Program-made: the position numbers and the translations under genes | In this document: piece after piece, positions 1 to 7,574 of the stretch | How positions within the stretch are numbered: the stretch's first letter is position 1 | Layout: every line of letters begins with the position of its first letter | The notes under the pieces: generated by a model | Database searches by the model: none | What the model was told of the DNA's origin: nothing | Seen by the model: the letters and a program-made list of their open reading frames with translations, nothing else | NCBI RefSeq assembly: GCF_900129565.1 | Contig: NZ_FQWD01000005.1 | Coordinates: 323,941 to 387,940, forward strand | Direction: 5' to 3' | Length of the DNA: 64,000 bases | Origin: Marisediminitalea aggregata | GTDB lineage: Bacteria; Pseudomonadota; Gammaproteobacteria; Enterobacterales; Alteromonadaceae

Positions 1-2196
1 TTGGAAATTATCACAGAAGGTATTCTAAGTCGTCGCATCCAGCAGGATCCGGAGCTCGACGGCGTCGATATCATCCTATTCGATGAGTTTCACGAGCGGA
101 ATCTGCATAGTGATTTTGGTTTGGCATTGGCCATTGAGGTTAAGCAGGCGTTGCGTGACGATCTTCGGTTACTGGTCATGTCGGCTACACTCGATGTCTC
201 TCCTATACAGGCGTTGCTTCCCGAGGCCGAAGTGCTGCACAGCGATGGGCGTCAGTTTCCCGTTGAGGTCAATTATCTGGGCGAATGTCAACATCATGAG
301 TTGGTAAATAGTCTGGCAAAACACGTACGCCTAACAGCAGAACGTGAATCAGGCGATATATTGGTTTTTCTGCCGACGGTGAAGCATATCTTACAGCTTC
401 AACAGCAGTTAAATGCCTCTTTACCAGACAATGTGGACGTTATGCTGCTGTACGGGAATCTACCGCTGGCTGAGCAACAGCGCGCACTCAGACCCTTGAA
501 GCAAGGAAGAAGAAAGATCATTCTTGCAACCAATATAGCGGAAACCAGTTTAACTATTGAAGGGATCAGTGTGGTCATCGACAGTGGTCGTGAATTGGTT
601 GCCGAATACCACCCGAAGAGTCAGATGACAGAGCTTTCGCTGCAAATGATTTCTCAGGCTTCTGCCGAGCAGCGAAAAGGCCGGGCAGGTCGTCTCGCAG
701 CAGGTAAGTGTTATCGACTATGGAGCGAAGACGTGCAGGGGCGCCTGCGTAAGTATAGTCAGCCTGATATCCACACCCAGGACATCACTGGATTAGTGTT
801 GCAATCTGCAGCGTGGGGGACGCCGGTTAGTGAATTGGCCTTGCTGGATATGCCGTCGGCAGCACAGCTTCAATCGGCCGTTCACACTTTGGTGCAACTT
901 GGTGCCTTCTCAAAACAGGGCGATATTACATCGTTAGGACGTCAGGCTGCGCAACTTCCCGTGCAACCCCGCACAGCCAGCATGCTACTGAAGGTGAAAG
1001 CCCTGACGGATGAAACCGGCGACAGTGATTGGCTGGTGGCTGGTGGGGTAATAGCAGCGCTCAGTGAAGACCCGCCCAAGTATTCAGGGTGGGATGTACA
1101 TCTTTGCCTCAAGCAGTTGCAAGGTCAGGCGAGACAAAGGGTGACAGAACAAGCGCTGCGCTTGGTGAATCTCTTGCGAGGCAAGGTAGACAAGTCATCA
1201 TTTTTCAAGGTGGATGAGACTAAATTGGCAGTGGCCATTGGGTTACTCAATCCCGATTGGCTAGCGTGTAAGCAATCCAATGGCACCTTTAAACTGGCCC
1301 AGGGTGTAGGTGCTGAGCTCTCAGCGGACGCCTATTTCAATGGCGACTGGCTGGCAGTTCTGTCGGGACAACGTCGGGGCGCATCCATGCAAATTCGTTT
1401 AGCCCAGCCTATCGACATTGCGGTATTAAAAACGCATTTCGCAAATGGATTTAGTGAAAAAGAAGCCCTTTTTTACGATGCAACTGCCGATTCCCTGCGC
1501 GCAGAATCTCAGCAGTGCTTTGGTGAAATTGTGCTAAGTCGTCAGCCACTGGCAAAAGCCGGTGTCTCGTCTCGAGGTGATTTCTGGCGGGAATGGTTGT
1601 CAGGAAAGCCTCTGAAAGACTGGCCAAATAACGCGGTACTTATGCCAACAATACACCGCTTGTGCATGGCAAGAACGCTTAATCTTGAATACAAGCACTA
1701 CGGCGAAACACACACCTGGCCGGAACCTACCGTTGGTTGGATACTAGCCTGTGAAGCCGTACACAGTGCATTACAACACTGCCAGTCCGTGGCACAACTG
1801 AAACAACTTCCCTGGGACAAACTTCTGTTTCAATCAATGCCCTGGCCATTGCAGGAAGCGCTAAACAGCCAGTTGCCAGACGCAATAACCGTACCCAGCG
1901 GAACCCGCCGCGCGCTACGCTACGACAGCCCGACCCGAGTTGTGTTGTCAGTGAAAATGCAGGAAGTATATGGCAGCAGTGAACCGGTATGCATTGCCAA
2001 CGGGCGTCAGACTGTTACCGTTGAATTACTCTCACCCGCTAACCGGCCCATTCAAACCACTGATGACCTGCCAGGCTTTTGGAAAGGCAGCTATGTCGAG
2101 GTGCGCAAGGAAATGAAAGGCCGTTACCCCAAACACATCTGGCCGGAAGATCCGACCACTGCTCAAGCGACGATTCGAACTACAAAGCCTAAGTAA
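1..2196 (+). CDS. hrpB: ATP-dependent helicase HrpB, 5'-truncated by the window edge
   Basis: This is the C-terminal part of a DEAH-box RNA helicase-like protein of the HrpB family. The visible 731 residues begin just before the Walker B box DEFHERNLHSD (about residues 28-38), so the Walker A region and roughly the first 100 residues lie upstream of the window. Further motifs are SATLD (motif III, about 61-65), the ATNIAETSLTIEG block and QRKGRAGR (motif VI), followed by the helicase-associated domain and the HrpB-specific C-terminal domain. The TTG at position 1 is therefore not the true start. The biological role of HrpB is poorly defined in bacteria. The family call is firm because motif order and the long C-terminal region match HrpB rather than HrpA. 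Confidence 0.95.
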   Translation: MEIITEGILSRRIQQDPELDGVDIILFDEFHERNLHSDFGLALAIEVKQALRDDLRLLVMSATLDVSPIQALLPEAEVLHSDGRQFPVEVNYLGECQHHELVNSLAKHVRLTAERESGDILVFLPTVKHILQLQQQLNASLPDNVDVMLLYGNLPLAEQQRALRPLKQGRRKIILATNIAETSLTIEGISVVIDSGRELVAEYHPKSQMTELSLQMISQASAEQRKGRAGRLAAGKCYRLWSEDVQGRLRKYSQPDIHTQDITGLVLQSAAWGTPVSELALLDMPSAAQLQSAVHTLVQLGAFSKQGDITSLGRQAAQLPVQPRTASMLLKVKALTDETGDSDWLVAGGVIAALSEDPPKYSGWDVHLCLKQLQGQARQRVTEQALRLVNLLRGKVDKSSFFKVDETKLAVAIGLLNPDWLACKQSNGTFKLAQGVGAELSADAYFNGDWLAVLSGQRRGASMQIRLAQPIDIAVLKTHFANGFSEKEALFYDATADSLRAESQQCFGEIVLSRQPLAKAGVSSRGDFWREWLSGKPLKDWPNNAVLMPTIHRLCMARTLNLEYKHYGETHTWPEPTVGWILACEAVHSALQHCQSVAQLKQLPWDKLLFQSMPWPLQEALNSQLPDAITVPSGTRRALRYDSPTRVVLSVKMQEVYGSSEPVCIANGRQTVTVELLSPANRPIQTTDDLPGFWKGSYVEVRKEMKGRYPKHIWPEDPTTAQATIRTTKPK

Positions 2197-2355
2197 CTGA
2201 TTCGTCATATTTATTTGCTACTTTGTTCTTTTGGCTAATTGACATCGATCAATGAAACCCCGACCAAGGTCTGATTTTCCCATTGTCAGATTAGGTTTAT
2301 AGATGGTTATATAGTAAACGGTTATTTGGTAAGCAATAGCAAAAGAGGAAACAGC

Positions 2356-3078
2356 ATGAGCAGAGTAGCACTCGTCACAGGTGGGACACGAGGGATTGGT
2401 GAAGCAATTTGTACTACGTTAAAAGCCGCAGGCTATACGGTAGTTGCTAACTATGGTGGGAATGATCAAGCCGCGCAGGAATTTACCGAGCGTACGGGGA
2501 TCGCAGCAATGAAGTTTGATGTGTCAGACTTCGAAAAAACCAAAGAAGCAATTTCGCAAATTGAAGCAGACTTTGGACCAGTGGATGTGCTCGTGAACAA
2601 TGCGGGGATTACCCGAGATGGCACAATGCATCGAATGACCTTTGAGCAATGGAATGCGGTGATTCAAACGAACCTTGCGTCGTGTTTCAACACATGTCGC
2701 GCGGTGATTGAAGGTATGCGTGAGCGTAGCTTTGGTCGCATTGTGAACATCGGCTCAATCAACGGACAGGCCGGCCAGTATGGGCAAGTAAACTATGCTG
2801 CGGCAAAATCCGGTATCCACGGTTTTACCAAGGCACTGGCTCAGGAAGGGGCAGGCAAAGGCATAACTGTTAATGCCATTGCACCAGGTTACATCGATAC
2901 TGATATGGTACGCGCTGTACCTGAAGATGTACTGGCTAAAATCGTTGCAAAAATTCCGGTGGGTCGTTTAGGCAAACCAGAAGATATTGCCGAAGGTGTA
3001 TTGTTCTTGATCCGGGATGAGTCCAGCTTTATTACCGGCTCAACGCTGTCGATTAACGGCGGCCAACACATGTATTAA
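2356..3078 (+). CDS. phaB: Acetoacetyl-CoA reductase (NADPH), PHA precursor synthesis
   Basis: PhaB reduces acetoacetyl-CoA to (R)-3-hydroxybutyryl-CoA, the monomer used by PHA synthase. The 240-residue protein is a short-chain dehydrogenase: the nucleotide-binding TGGTRGIG is at the N-terminus, NNAG near residue 80, the catalytic Ser in NIGSING, the YAAAK Tyr/Lys pair, and the IAPGYIDTDM segment. A longer reading frame opens at 2326, but the ATG at 2356 is preferred because GAGG (2345-2348) sits seven bases before it and the protein then begins at the usual MSRVALVTGG. FabG is the closest alternative, but the length, the start and the PHA neighbours favour PhaB. It lies alone on the plus strand, convergent with the transglycosylase gene, and no thiolase gene phaA accompanies it. 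Confidence 0.92.
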   Translation: MSRVALVTGGTRGIGEAICTTLKAAGYTVVANYGGNDQAAQEFTERTGIAAMKFDVSDFEKTKEAISQIEADFGPVDVLVNNAGITRDGTMHRMTFEQWNAVIQTNLASCFNTCRAVIEGMRERSFGRIVNIGSINGQAGQYGQVNYAAAKSGIHGFTKALAQEGAGKGITVNAIAPGYIDTDMVRAVPEDVLAKIVAKIPVGRLGKPEDIAEGVLFLIRDESSFITGSTLSINGGQHMY

Positions 3079-3118
3079 TTTGCTTACAATAATAACGTAC
3101 ATGAGTTAACGGAGGTTC

Positions 3119-3150
3119 AAGTGCCTGATTTTTGCTGTTCTCAGGCACTT
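3119..3150. terminator. Hairpin between convergent phaB and transglycosylase genes
   Basis: Two perfect 10-base arms, AAGTGCCTGA (3119-3128) and TCAGGCACTT (3141-3150), flank a 12-base loop in the short gap between two convergent genes. Position suggests a shared transcription stop, but neither side has a proper U-run, so intrinsic termination is uncertain. Confidence 0.5.
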
Positions 3151-3164
3151 TGAAACACAACGGC

Positions 3165-4409
3165 TCAGGAGTTAGGGGTAATCGTTACGCCCAACGCTTC
3201 CATAACCGACAAGGACGGAAAACCATCGGCTACCATGTCCTGACTTAACTGGAACTGTCTTATACCTTCACGGGTCGCAGGGCCAAGAATACCGTCAGCG
3301 CCACCCACATCAATACCACGTGCATTAAGACTTTGCTGCAAGGCAATTATATGATTCCGGCTATACGCAGGCAGATCCGGTAAAGAAGCAATCATTTTCC
3401 CGTCACCTGCAATTCGATCTGCGAGTCGCCCTACGGCAATCGCGTAGAACTCTGAATTATTCCAGCGCATGATCACTCTGAAATTAGGGTAGGCCAGAAA
3501 AGTAGGTCCTTCATGACCCGCTGGCATGACAAGATAGCTGGCAATATCGCTCTCGCCTAATGCATCACCTTTAGCTTTGGTGACACCCATGTCATTCCAT
3601 TCTGTGACAGATTTACGGTTACTGTAACCCAACAGGCGATAATCAAAACTCTCAGGTAGCATGACTTCGCGTCCCCACCGGAACCCCGGCTGCCAGCCGA
3701 GCTGTGCCAGGAAGTTTGCCGCAGACGTCAACGCATCTGCTTCACTATCCCATAAATTGATCTGGCCGTCATTGTCACCGTCAACGGCGTAGGCGGCGTA
3801 AGCTGATGGCATAAACTGGGTGTGACCCATTGCGCCCGCCCAGGAGCCTACCATGCGTTCCTGATCCAGCGATTGCGCTTCCAGCAGTTTTACGGCGGTA
3901 ATCAGTTCTTTGCTGAAGAACGTGCTACGGCGCGGATCACAAGCCAGTGTTGCCAGTGAATCAAGTACAGGCATTTTGCCTTTGTAGCCGCCAAAGTTTG
4001 TTTCAAGCCCCCAGAAAGCGAGCAGATAATGGGCAGGGATACCGTATTTTTTTGTCAGGTCGGCTAATAGCTCTTTGTGCTTAGCTGCCAGCTCACGGCC
4101 TTTGTTAATTCGCCAGTCGTTGACACGTTTACTGAAATAACCTGGGAAGGTTTGTACGAACTCAGGCTGACTTCTGTCGAGTTCAATTACCCTTGGTTGA
4201 TATTTTATTTTGCTGAACACCTGTTGGGCGATGGGCTCACTGACACCGCCCTCAACAGCACGTTGTTGAAGTCCGGCTTTGCAGCTATCAAAGTCGTCCT
4301 GAGCTGTCTGTGCGTTTGCGACATGGCTCAGCGTCAGTCCGCTAAAAATAAGACCTGTGGTGGATGCGCGAAGCAGAAGGCGAAGGGTTCCTGAAATGGT
4401 ACGGCGCAT
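3165..4409 (-). CDS. Lytic murein transglycosylase (MltB family) with peptidoglycan-binding domain
   Basis: The product should cleave the MurNAc-GlcNAc bond of peptidoglycan, forming 1,6-anhydro ends in the periplasm. The 414-residue form starts at the ATG at 4409, where the reverse strand shows AGGGAG six bases upstream; the reading frame is open to 4460 but has no comparable site. A signal peptide ends near HVANA|QT. The SLT_2-type catalytic domain follows, with the family's FWGLETNFGG block (catalytic Glu) and the GSWAGAMGHTQFMPS block. A C-terminal peptidoglycan-binding domain contains LNARGIDVGGADGILGPATREGIRQF-like repeats. It has no lipobox, so it is a soluble MltB-like member. It lies between phaB and phaZ with no obvious link to PHA. 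Confidence 0.92.
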   Translation of the reverse strand: MRRTISGTLRLLLRASTTGLIFSGLTLSHVANAQTAQDDFDSCKAGLQQRAVEGGVSEPIAQQVFSKIKYQPRVIELDRSQPEFVQTFPGYFSKRVNDWRINKGRELAAKHKELLADLTKKYGIPAHYLLAFWGLETNFGGYKGKMPVLDSLATLACDPRRSTFFSKELITAVKLLEAQSLDQERMVGSWAGAMGHTQFMPSAYAAYAVDGDNDGQINLWDSEADALTSAANFLAQLGWQPGFRWGREVMLPESFDYRLLGYSNRKSVTEWNDMGVTKAKGDALGESDIASYLVMPAGHEGPTFLAYPNFRVIMRWNNSEFYAIAVGRLADRIAGDGKMIASLPDLPAYSRNHIIALQQSLNARGIDVGGADGILGPATREGIRQFQLSQDMVADGFPSLSVMEALGVTITPNS

Positions 4410-4473
4410 GCAATACTCCCTGAAATAATGAGAGCCCATGCTAACGCAAAGCGCTGACATGGGCGAGTCTGTA

Positions 4474-5691
4474 TCAGGCGTATTTGTGAATAAAATCGGT
4501 GATTAACGGACGGATATGCTGACGGAACTTAGAGCCACTAAAAATGCCGTAGTGGCCAGCACCGGGCTGCACATGGTGTTTACGCATCGAGTGCGGAATA
4601 TTTTTACACAAGTTTTGTGCGGCTTCCGTTTGCCCTAACCCGCAGATGTCGTCGTCAGCACCTTCAACTGTCATCAACGGTGTGTTTTCGATGGCTTCGA
4701 AACTAACAGGCTCACCCTGATAGGTAATCGCGCCGCGTGCCAGTTCATTATTTTTGAAAACGCGTTCAATGGTTTCCAGATAGAACTCAGCTGGCATGTC
4801 GAGCACCGCCAGATATTCATCGTAAAAAGCGCGGAAACGATCAGCGTCTTCTTCTTCACCAAAGATCAGATTTTGGTAGAAGTTAACGTACTTCTTCATG
4901 TGGGTTTTCTGATTCATACTAATGAACCCACCCAGTTGCATGAATCCCGGATACACCTTTCGGCCTTCACCAGGGTAACCATGAGGCACCGTCATAATCG
5001 CCACGTTTCGAAACCATGACATTGGGTGTTTGGTAGAAAACTCATTTACCCGCGTCGGGTTTTTACTGGTGTCGATTGGGCCTGCCATCAGCGTTAATGA
5101 ACGAGGGACGCATTCATTCTTCTTCTCAGCCATTACGGCTGTAGCAATCAGCGCCTGAACGGTTGGCTGGCAAATGGCAATAACGTGAGTACCTGGTCCA
5201 AGGAACTCTAAGAATTCAATGAGGTATCCGACGTAACAGTCAAAACTAAACGGGCCTTCGTCTAGCGGTACTTCCCGAGCATCGGCCCAGTCGGTAATGT
5301 ATACTTCGTGATCGGGTAGCAGTGCTTCTACTGTACCTTTTAACAGGGTGGCAAAATGCCCTGACAAAGGGGCCACCAACAACACTTTGTGGTCGTCTCT
5401 TACGCCAACGCGATTGAAGTGAATCAGGTCACAAAACGGCTTGCTGTAAGCCACTTCTTCTTTTACCTGATGGTATTTACCATCAATGGTGATTTCGTCG
5501 ATATTAAACCCCAGTTTTTCATAGCGACGAGTCAGGCGCATTGCGGTTTCCAGGGAAGCTTTAGTCATACGACCGGGAAACGTATGGGAAAAGGGGTTCG
5601 ACGGATGACTCGCAATATCATTCATCAAGCTAAAGCCTTCGTGCATAATTTGTGCACTGCGGGCCATGTAATCATAGGCTTGGTAGTTCAT
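4474..5691 (-). CDS. phaZ: Intracellular polyhydroxyalkanoate depolymerase
   Basis: PhaZ releases 3-hydroxyacyl units from stored PHA granules in the cytoplasm. The 405-residue protein has no signal peptide and matches the intracellular PhaZ1 type, in which a cysteine replaces the lipase serine. The nucleophile is C174 in the box AICQPTVQA. The acid is probably in the DDDICG segment (D346-D348), and the base is H380 in GAGHYGIFSG. An AGGAG ribosome-binding site lies seven bases before the ATG at 5691. The gene is downstream of the phasins on the same strand but separated from them by a terminator, so it probably has its own promoter; none was recognised with confidence in the 100 bases upstream. 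Confidence 0.93.
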   Translation of the reverse strand: MNYQAYDYMARSAQIMHEGFSLMNDIASHPSNPFSHTFPGRMTKASLETAMRLTRRYEKLGFNIDEITIDGKYHQVKEEVAYSKPFCDLIHFNRVGVRDDHKVLLVAPLSGHFATLLKGTVEALLPDHEVYITDWADAREVPLDEGPFSFDCYVGYLIEFLEFLGPGTHVIAICQPTVQALIATAVMAEKKNECVPRSLTLMAGPIDTSKNPTRVNEFSTKHPMSWFRNVAIMTVPHGYPGEGRKVYPGFMQLGGFISMNQKTHMKKYVNFYQNLIFGEEEDADRFRAFYDEYLAVLDMPAEFYLETIERVFKNNELARGAITYQGEPVSFEAIENTPLMTVEGADDDICGLGQTEAAQNLCKNIPHSMRKHHVQPGAGHYGIFSGSKFRQHIRPLITDFIHKYA

Positions 5692-5790
5692 TCGGTCACT
5701 CCTAACAATACAACAAGAACGAGCGCTGAGTAGGACAACTAGGGTTTACATCAGTTCATTTTTTGTAAAAAAAATGTAACACAAGACGCA

Positions 5791-5821
5791 AAAGAGGGCC
5801 ATAGATACCTACAGCCCTCTT
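5791..5821 (-). terminator. Terminator of the phasin transcript
   Basis: Read on the minus strand, AAGAGGGC (5821-5814), a 14-base loop and GCCCTCTT (5799-5792) form an 8-bp stem followed by a short T-run. It lies just after the stop of the small phasin gene and before phaZ. Confidence 0.7.
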
Positions 5822-5836
5822 ACTTGTTCTTTAGTC

Positions 5837-6175
5837 TTACTTAGCAGCGAATTTAGACGTAAATTCTTCGCTCATACCTTTCAGCATTTCACCCGCTTTG
5901 GTTTGTGCTTCAGTGATTAAGGTGTAGCTGCTCTTAGCAGATTCAGTCATTTTTTCCTGAACACCTTCCAGATACGCTTTTTGCGTTTCAGCAAGGCTCA
6001 TCAGGTCTTTCTGCTGGCTCGCTGTTTCAACGAATGACATGCCGTCAGACAACAGAGTAGAAAACAAGCTGTTTTGCTTCTCTGCTAATTCTTGCATGGT
6101 GTTCATGTTCAGCGTCGCTAAATCTGTAACAGGCTTCATTGCAGTTTGGAACTTCTCTGTCATTTGCTCGATCAT
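5837..6175 (-). CDS. Phasin, small PHA granule-associated protein
   Basis: Phasins coat PHA granules and control their size and number. This 112-residue protein is almost entirely helical, begins MIEQMTEKFQTAMKPVTDLA and shows the phasin_2 pattern of amphipathic repeats without a signal peptide or membrane segment. It lies 28 bases downstream of the larger phasin on the same strand, so the two are probably one transcript closed by the hairpin at 5791-5821. The N-terminal third resembles that of the larger phasin (KPxxxLxxxNxxxMxxLxxxQxxLF), which suggests tandem duplication. A PhaP name is likely but cannot be fixed from sequence alone. Confidence 0.85.
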   Translation of the reverse strand: MIEQMTEKFQTAMKPVTDLATLNMNTMQELAEKQNSLFSTLLSDGMSFVETASQQKDLMSLAETQKAYLEGVQEKMTESAKSSYTLITEAQTKAGEMLKGMSEEFTSKFAAK

Positions 6176-6203
6176 GGTGTCTCTCCTTAAAAAGAGTCGT
6201 TAG

Positions 6204-6848
6204 TTAACTTTCTGATTTGGTAGAAGGCGCTGCTTTGGCCGGCGCTTTCCTGGTAGTCGTGGTTTTACGTGTACGCGTTGTTTTCTTTGCTGCTGGCTTT
6301 GGAGCCTCAGCGGGCTTTGCTTCTGCAGCCGGGGCCGGCGTTGCAACTGGTGCTTCAACAGCCTTTTCTGGCGCTGGCTTAGGTGCTTCTGCCTTTACTG
6401 CAGCAGGCTCCGCTTTCGGCTTGGCCGGTGCTTTTGGCTTTGGCGTCGCTTTCGCTGCGGGTTTAGGCGTTGCCTTCTTCGGCGCAGCTGGCGCTTTAGG
6501 TGCTTCAGCTACGGGTGTTTTTGCTGCCTCAACCCCTTCGTCCAACGAGGTTTTCATTACGTCTTTTAGTTCGGCCTGCATGTGGCTGAGCGTTGAGTAC
6601 GCCCCTTTCGATGCCATAGCGAAACGGTCGCGCATGGATTCGGCATATTCAGAACCAGCGGCAACCACCCCTTTTACCTCGGTCTGTACCGTCACGCTTT
6701 CAATAAATTTCACGCTGTCGGTGAGTAAACCGGTAAATAGCTCAGTTTGATTTTGCGACAGGTCTTCCATTGCCTTTGCATTCATCGCCATCAGCGAATT
6801 GATCGGCTTTGATGATTTCTTTAACTGTTCTGAAAATTTGCCAAACAT
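6204..6848 (-). CDS. Phasin with Ala/Pro/Lys-rich C-terminal tail (PhaF-like)
   Basis: The first about 95 residues form a phasin domain similar to the downstream small phasin. From about residue 108 the sequence becomes a low-complexity tail built from Ala, Pro and Lys (PKAPAAPKKATPKPAAK-like repeats) that ends in TRTRKTTTTRKAPAKAAP. Basic Ala/Pro/Lys tails of this type occur in PhaF-type phasins, where they bind DNA and help distribute granules at division. The 214-residue length and the tail fit that class. The gene is first in the phasin transcript, with a sigma-70-like promoter at 6903-6932 flanked by PhaR-type palindromes. DNA binding is inference from composition only. Confidence 0.82.
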   Translation of the reverse strand: MFGKFSEQLKKSSKPINSLMAMNAKAMEDLSQNQTELFTGLLTDSVKFIESVTVQTEVKGVVAAGSEYAESMRDRFAMASKGAYSTLSHMQAELKDVMKTSLDEGVEAAKTPVAEAPKAPAAPKKATPKPAAKATPKPKAPAKPKAEPAAVKAEAPKPAPEKAVEAPVATPAPAAEAKPAEAPKPAAKKTTRTRKTTTTRKAPAKAAPSTKSES

Positions 6849-6875
6849 ATAACACTCCCATCCGAAGTCTATACT

Positions 6876-6890
6876 TGCTGCGCTGCAGCA
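6876..6890. promoter_or_regulatory. PhaR-type operator 1 (CTGC-N3-GCAG), downstream of the phasin start site
   Basis: TGCTGC-GCT-GCAGCA is a perfect 6-bp inverted repeat with a 3-base centre. It matches the CTGC-N3-GCAG pattern reported for PhaR repressors. Its centre lies about 14 bases downstream of the predicted phasin transcription start, a position that would block RNA polymerase. Confidence 0.75.
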
Positions 6891-6902
6891 TGAGTTGGTT
6901 AT

Positions 6903-6932
6903 ATATTAGACAGCTTGGCTGGAAATGGTCAA
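6903..6932 (-). promoter_or_regulatory. Sigma-70-like promoter of the phasin transcript
   Basis: On the minus strand TTGACC (6932-6927) is followed after 18 bases by TAATAT (6908-6903), giving a start near 6896 and a leader of about 48 bases. It lies exactly between two PhaR-type palindromes. Confidence 0.7.
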
Positions 6933-6941
6933 GGGTATTTT

Positions 6942-6956
6942 TGTTGCAATGCAGCA
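6942..6956. promoter_or_regulatory. PhaR-type operator 2, just upstream of the phasin -35 element
   Basis: TGTTGC-AAT-GCAGCA differs from a perfect palindrome by one base per arm pair and keeps the N3 centre. It ends ten bases before the -35 element of the phasin promoter. Confidence 0.65.
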
Positions 6957-6995
6957 AAACGCTAGAACATTATAGAATATACATGTAATTTTTTA

Positions 6996-7010
6996 TGCTG
7001 CATTGCAGCA
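6996..7010. promoter_or_regulatory. PhaR-type operator 3, between phaR and the phasin promoter
   Basis: TGCTGC-ATT-GCAGCA is again a perfect 6-bp inverted repeat with a 3-base centre. It lies 54 bases (centre to centre) upstream of operator 2 and about 36 bases after the phaR stop codon, so looping or cooperative binding with the other two sites is possible. Confidence 0.7.
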
Positions 7011-7045
7011 GTTGTGGCCAGGAAAGGTACCTGAATGACGGGCTA

Positions 7046-7474
7046 TTACTTCTTAGGCGGCTTTTGTGACTTGGTCCAAACGTCCAGGTTTTGCTCCATC
7101 ATTTTGCTAAACAAGCCTAGTGGTGAGGTGTCGACCATGTTTTTCATCATGCCCTGGAGCTGGTCCTGTTGTTCCATAAAGTTCACCAGGCTTTGCTCAA
7201 GGTATTCGCGTAAAAATACCTGCATGTCGGAGTCGTAAAACCGAATAAGCTGCATTAACAGCTTGTTGGTGAGAATGGATTGTTGTTCGTTAGTTTCAGA
7301 TTCACTGATGATCTGCAGCAGGATGGTTTTGGTAACGTCTTCGCCAGACTTGGAATCGACAACGTTAAACTCGGTGCGGGCTTTAACCAAGGCTTTAATG
7401 TAATCCATGTTCACGTACTGACTCTGAGCGGTGTCGTAGAGTCGGCGGTTGGGGTACTTCTTGATCGTGATCAT
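7046..7474 (-). CDS. phaR: PHA synthesis repressor
   Basis: PhaR is a cytoplasmic sensor of PHA that represses phasin genes and leaves DNA when granules form. The 142-residue protein starts MITIKKYPNRRLYDT, the invariant opening of the PHB_acc_N domain that binds DNA. The middle carries the PHB_acc repeat region (LLQIISESE...QSILTNKLLMQLIRFYDSDMQVFLREYLEQSL) and the C-terminus is Lys-rich. The ATG at 7474 is chosen over the upstream open frame to 7525 because this is the family start and AAGAG lies eight bases before it. The gene stands between phaC and the phasins on the same strand, and three matching palindromes lie directly downstream in front of the phasins. Confidence 0.93.
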   Translation of the reverse strand: MITIKKYPNRRLYDTAQSQYVNMDYIKALVKARTEFNVVDSKSGEDVTKTILLQIISESETNEQQSILTNKLLMQLIRFYDSDMQVFLREYLEQSLVNFMEQQDQLQGMMKNMVDTSPLGLFSKMMEQNLDVWTKSQKPPKK

Positions 7475-7539
7475 GGTGATTACTCTTTGCAGTTGATGTG
7501 CGCAATGTAGCGTAAAAGCTGGCAAAAGAGCAAATATAA

Positions 7540-7564
7540 GCCGCTACCGGAAGCCGATAGCGGC
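7540..7564 (-). terminator. Probable terminator of the phaC transcript
   Basis: GCCGCTA and TAGCGGC arms, extended inward by CGG/CCG with one mismatch, form a strong stem immediately after the phaC stop. On the minus strand it is followed by the T-rich TTATATTTG rather than a pure T-run. Confidence 0.55.
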
Positions 7565-7574
7565 GTGATTACAA

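Noticed and set aside
2239..2315. TTGACA (2239-2244) and TATAGT (2310-2315) as the phaB promoter
   Set aside because: The spacing between them is far too long and neither has a partner at 16-18 bases.
6217..6750. 177-codon plus-strand frame opposite the phasin tail
   Set aside because: It is the mirror of the Ala/Pro/Lys-rich repeats and encodes a low-complexity Ala/Gly/Phe/Val protein with no signals of its own.
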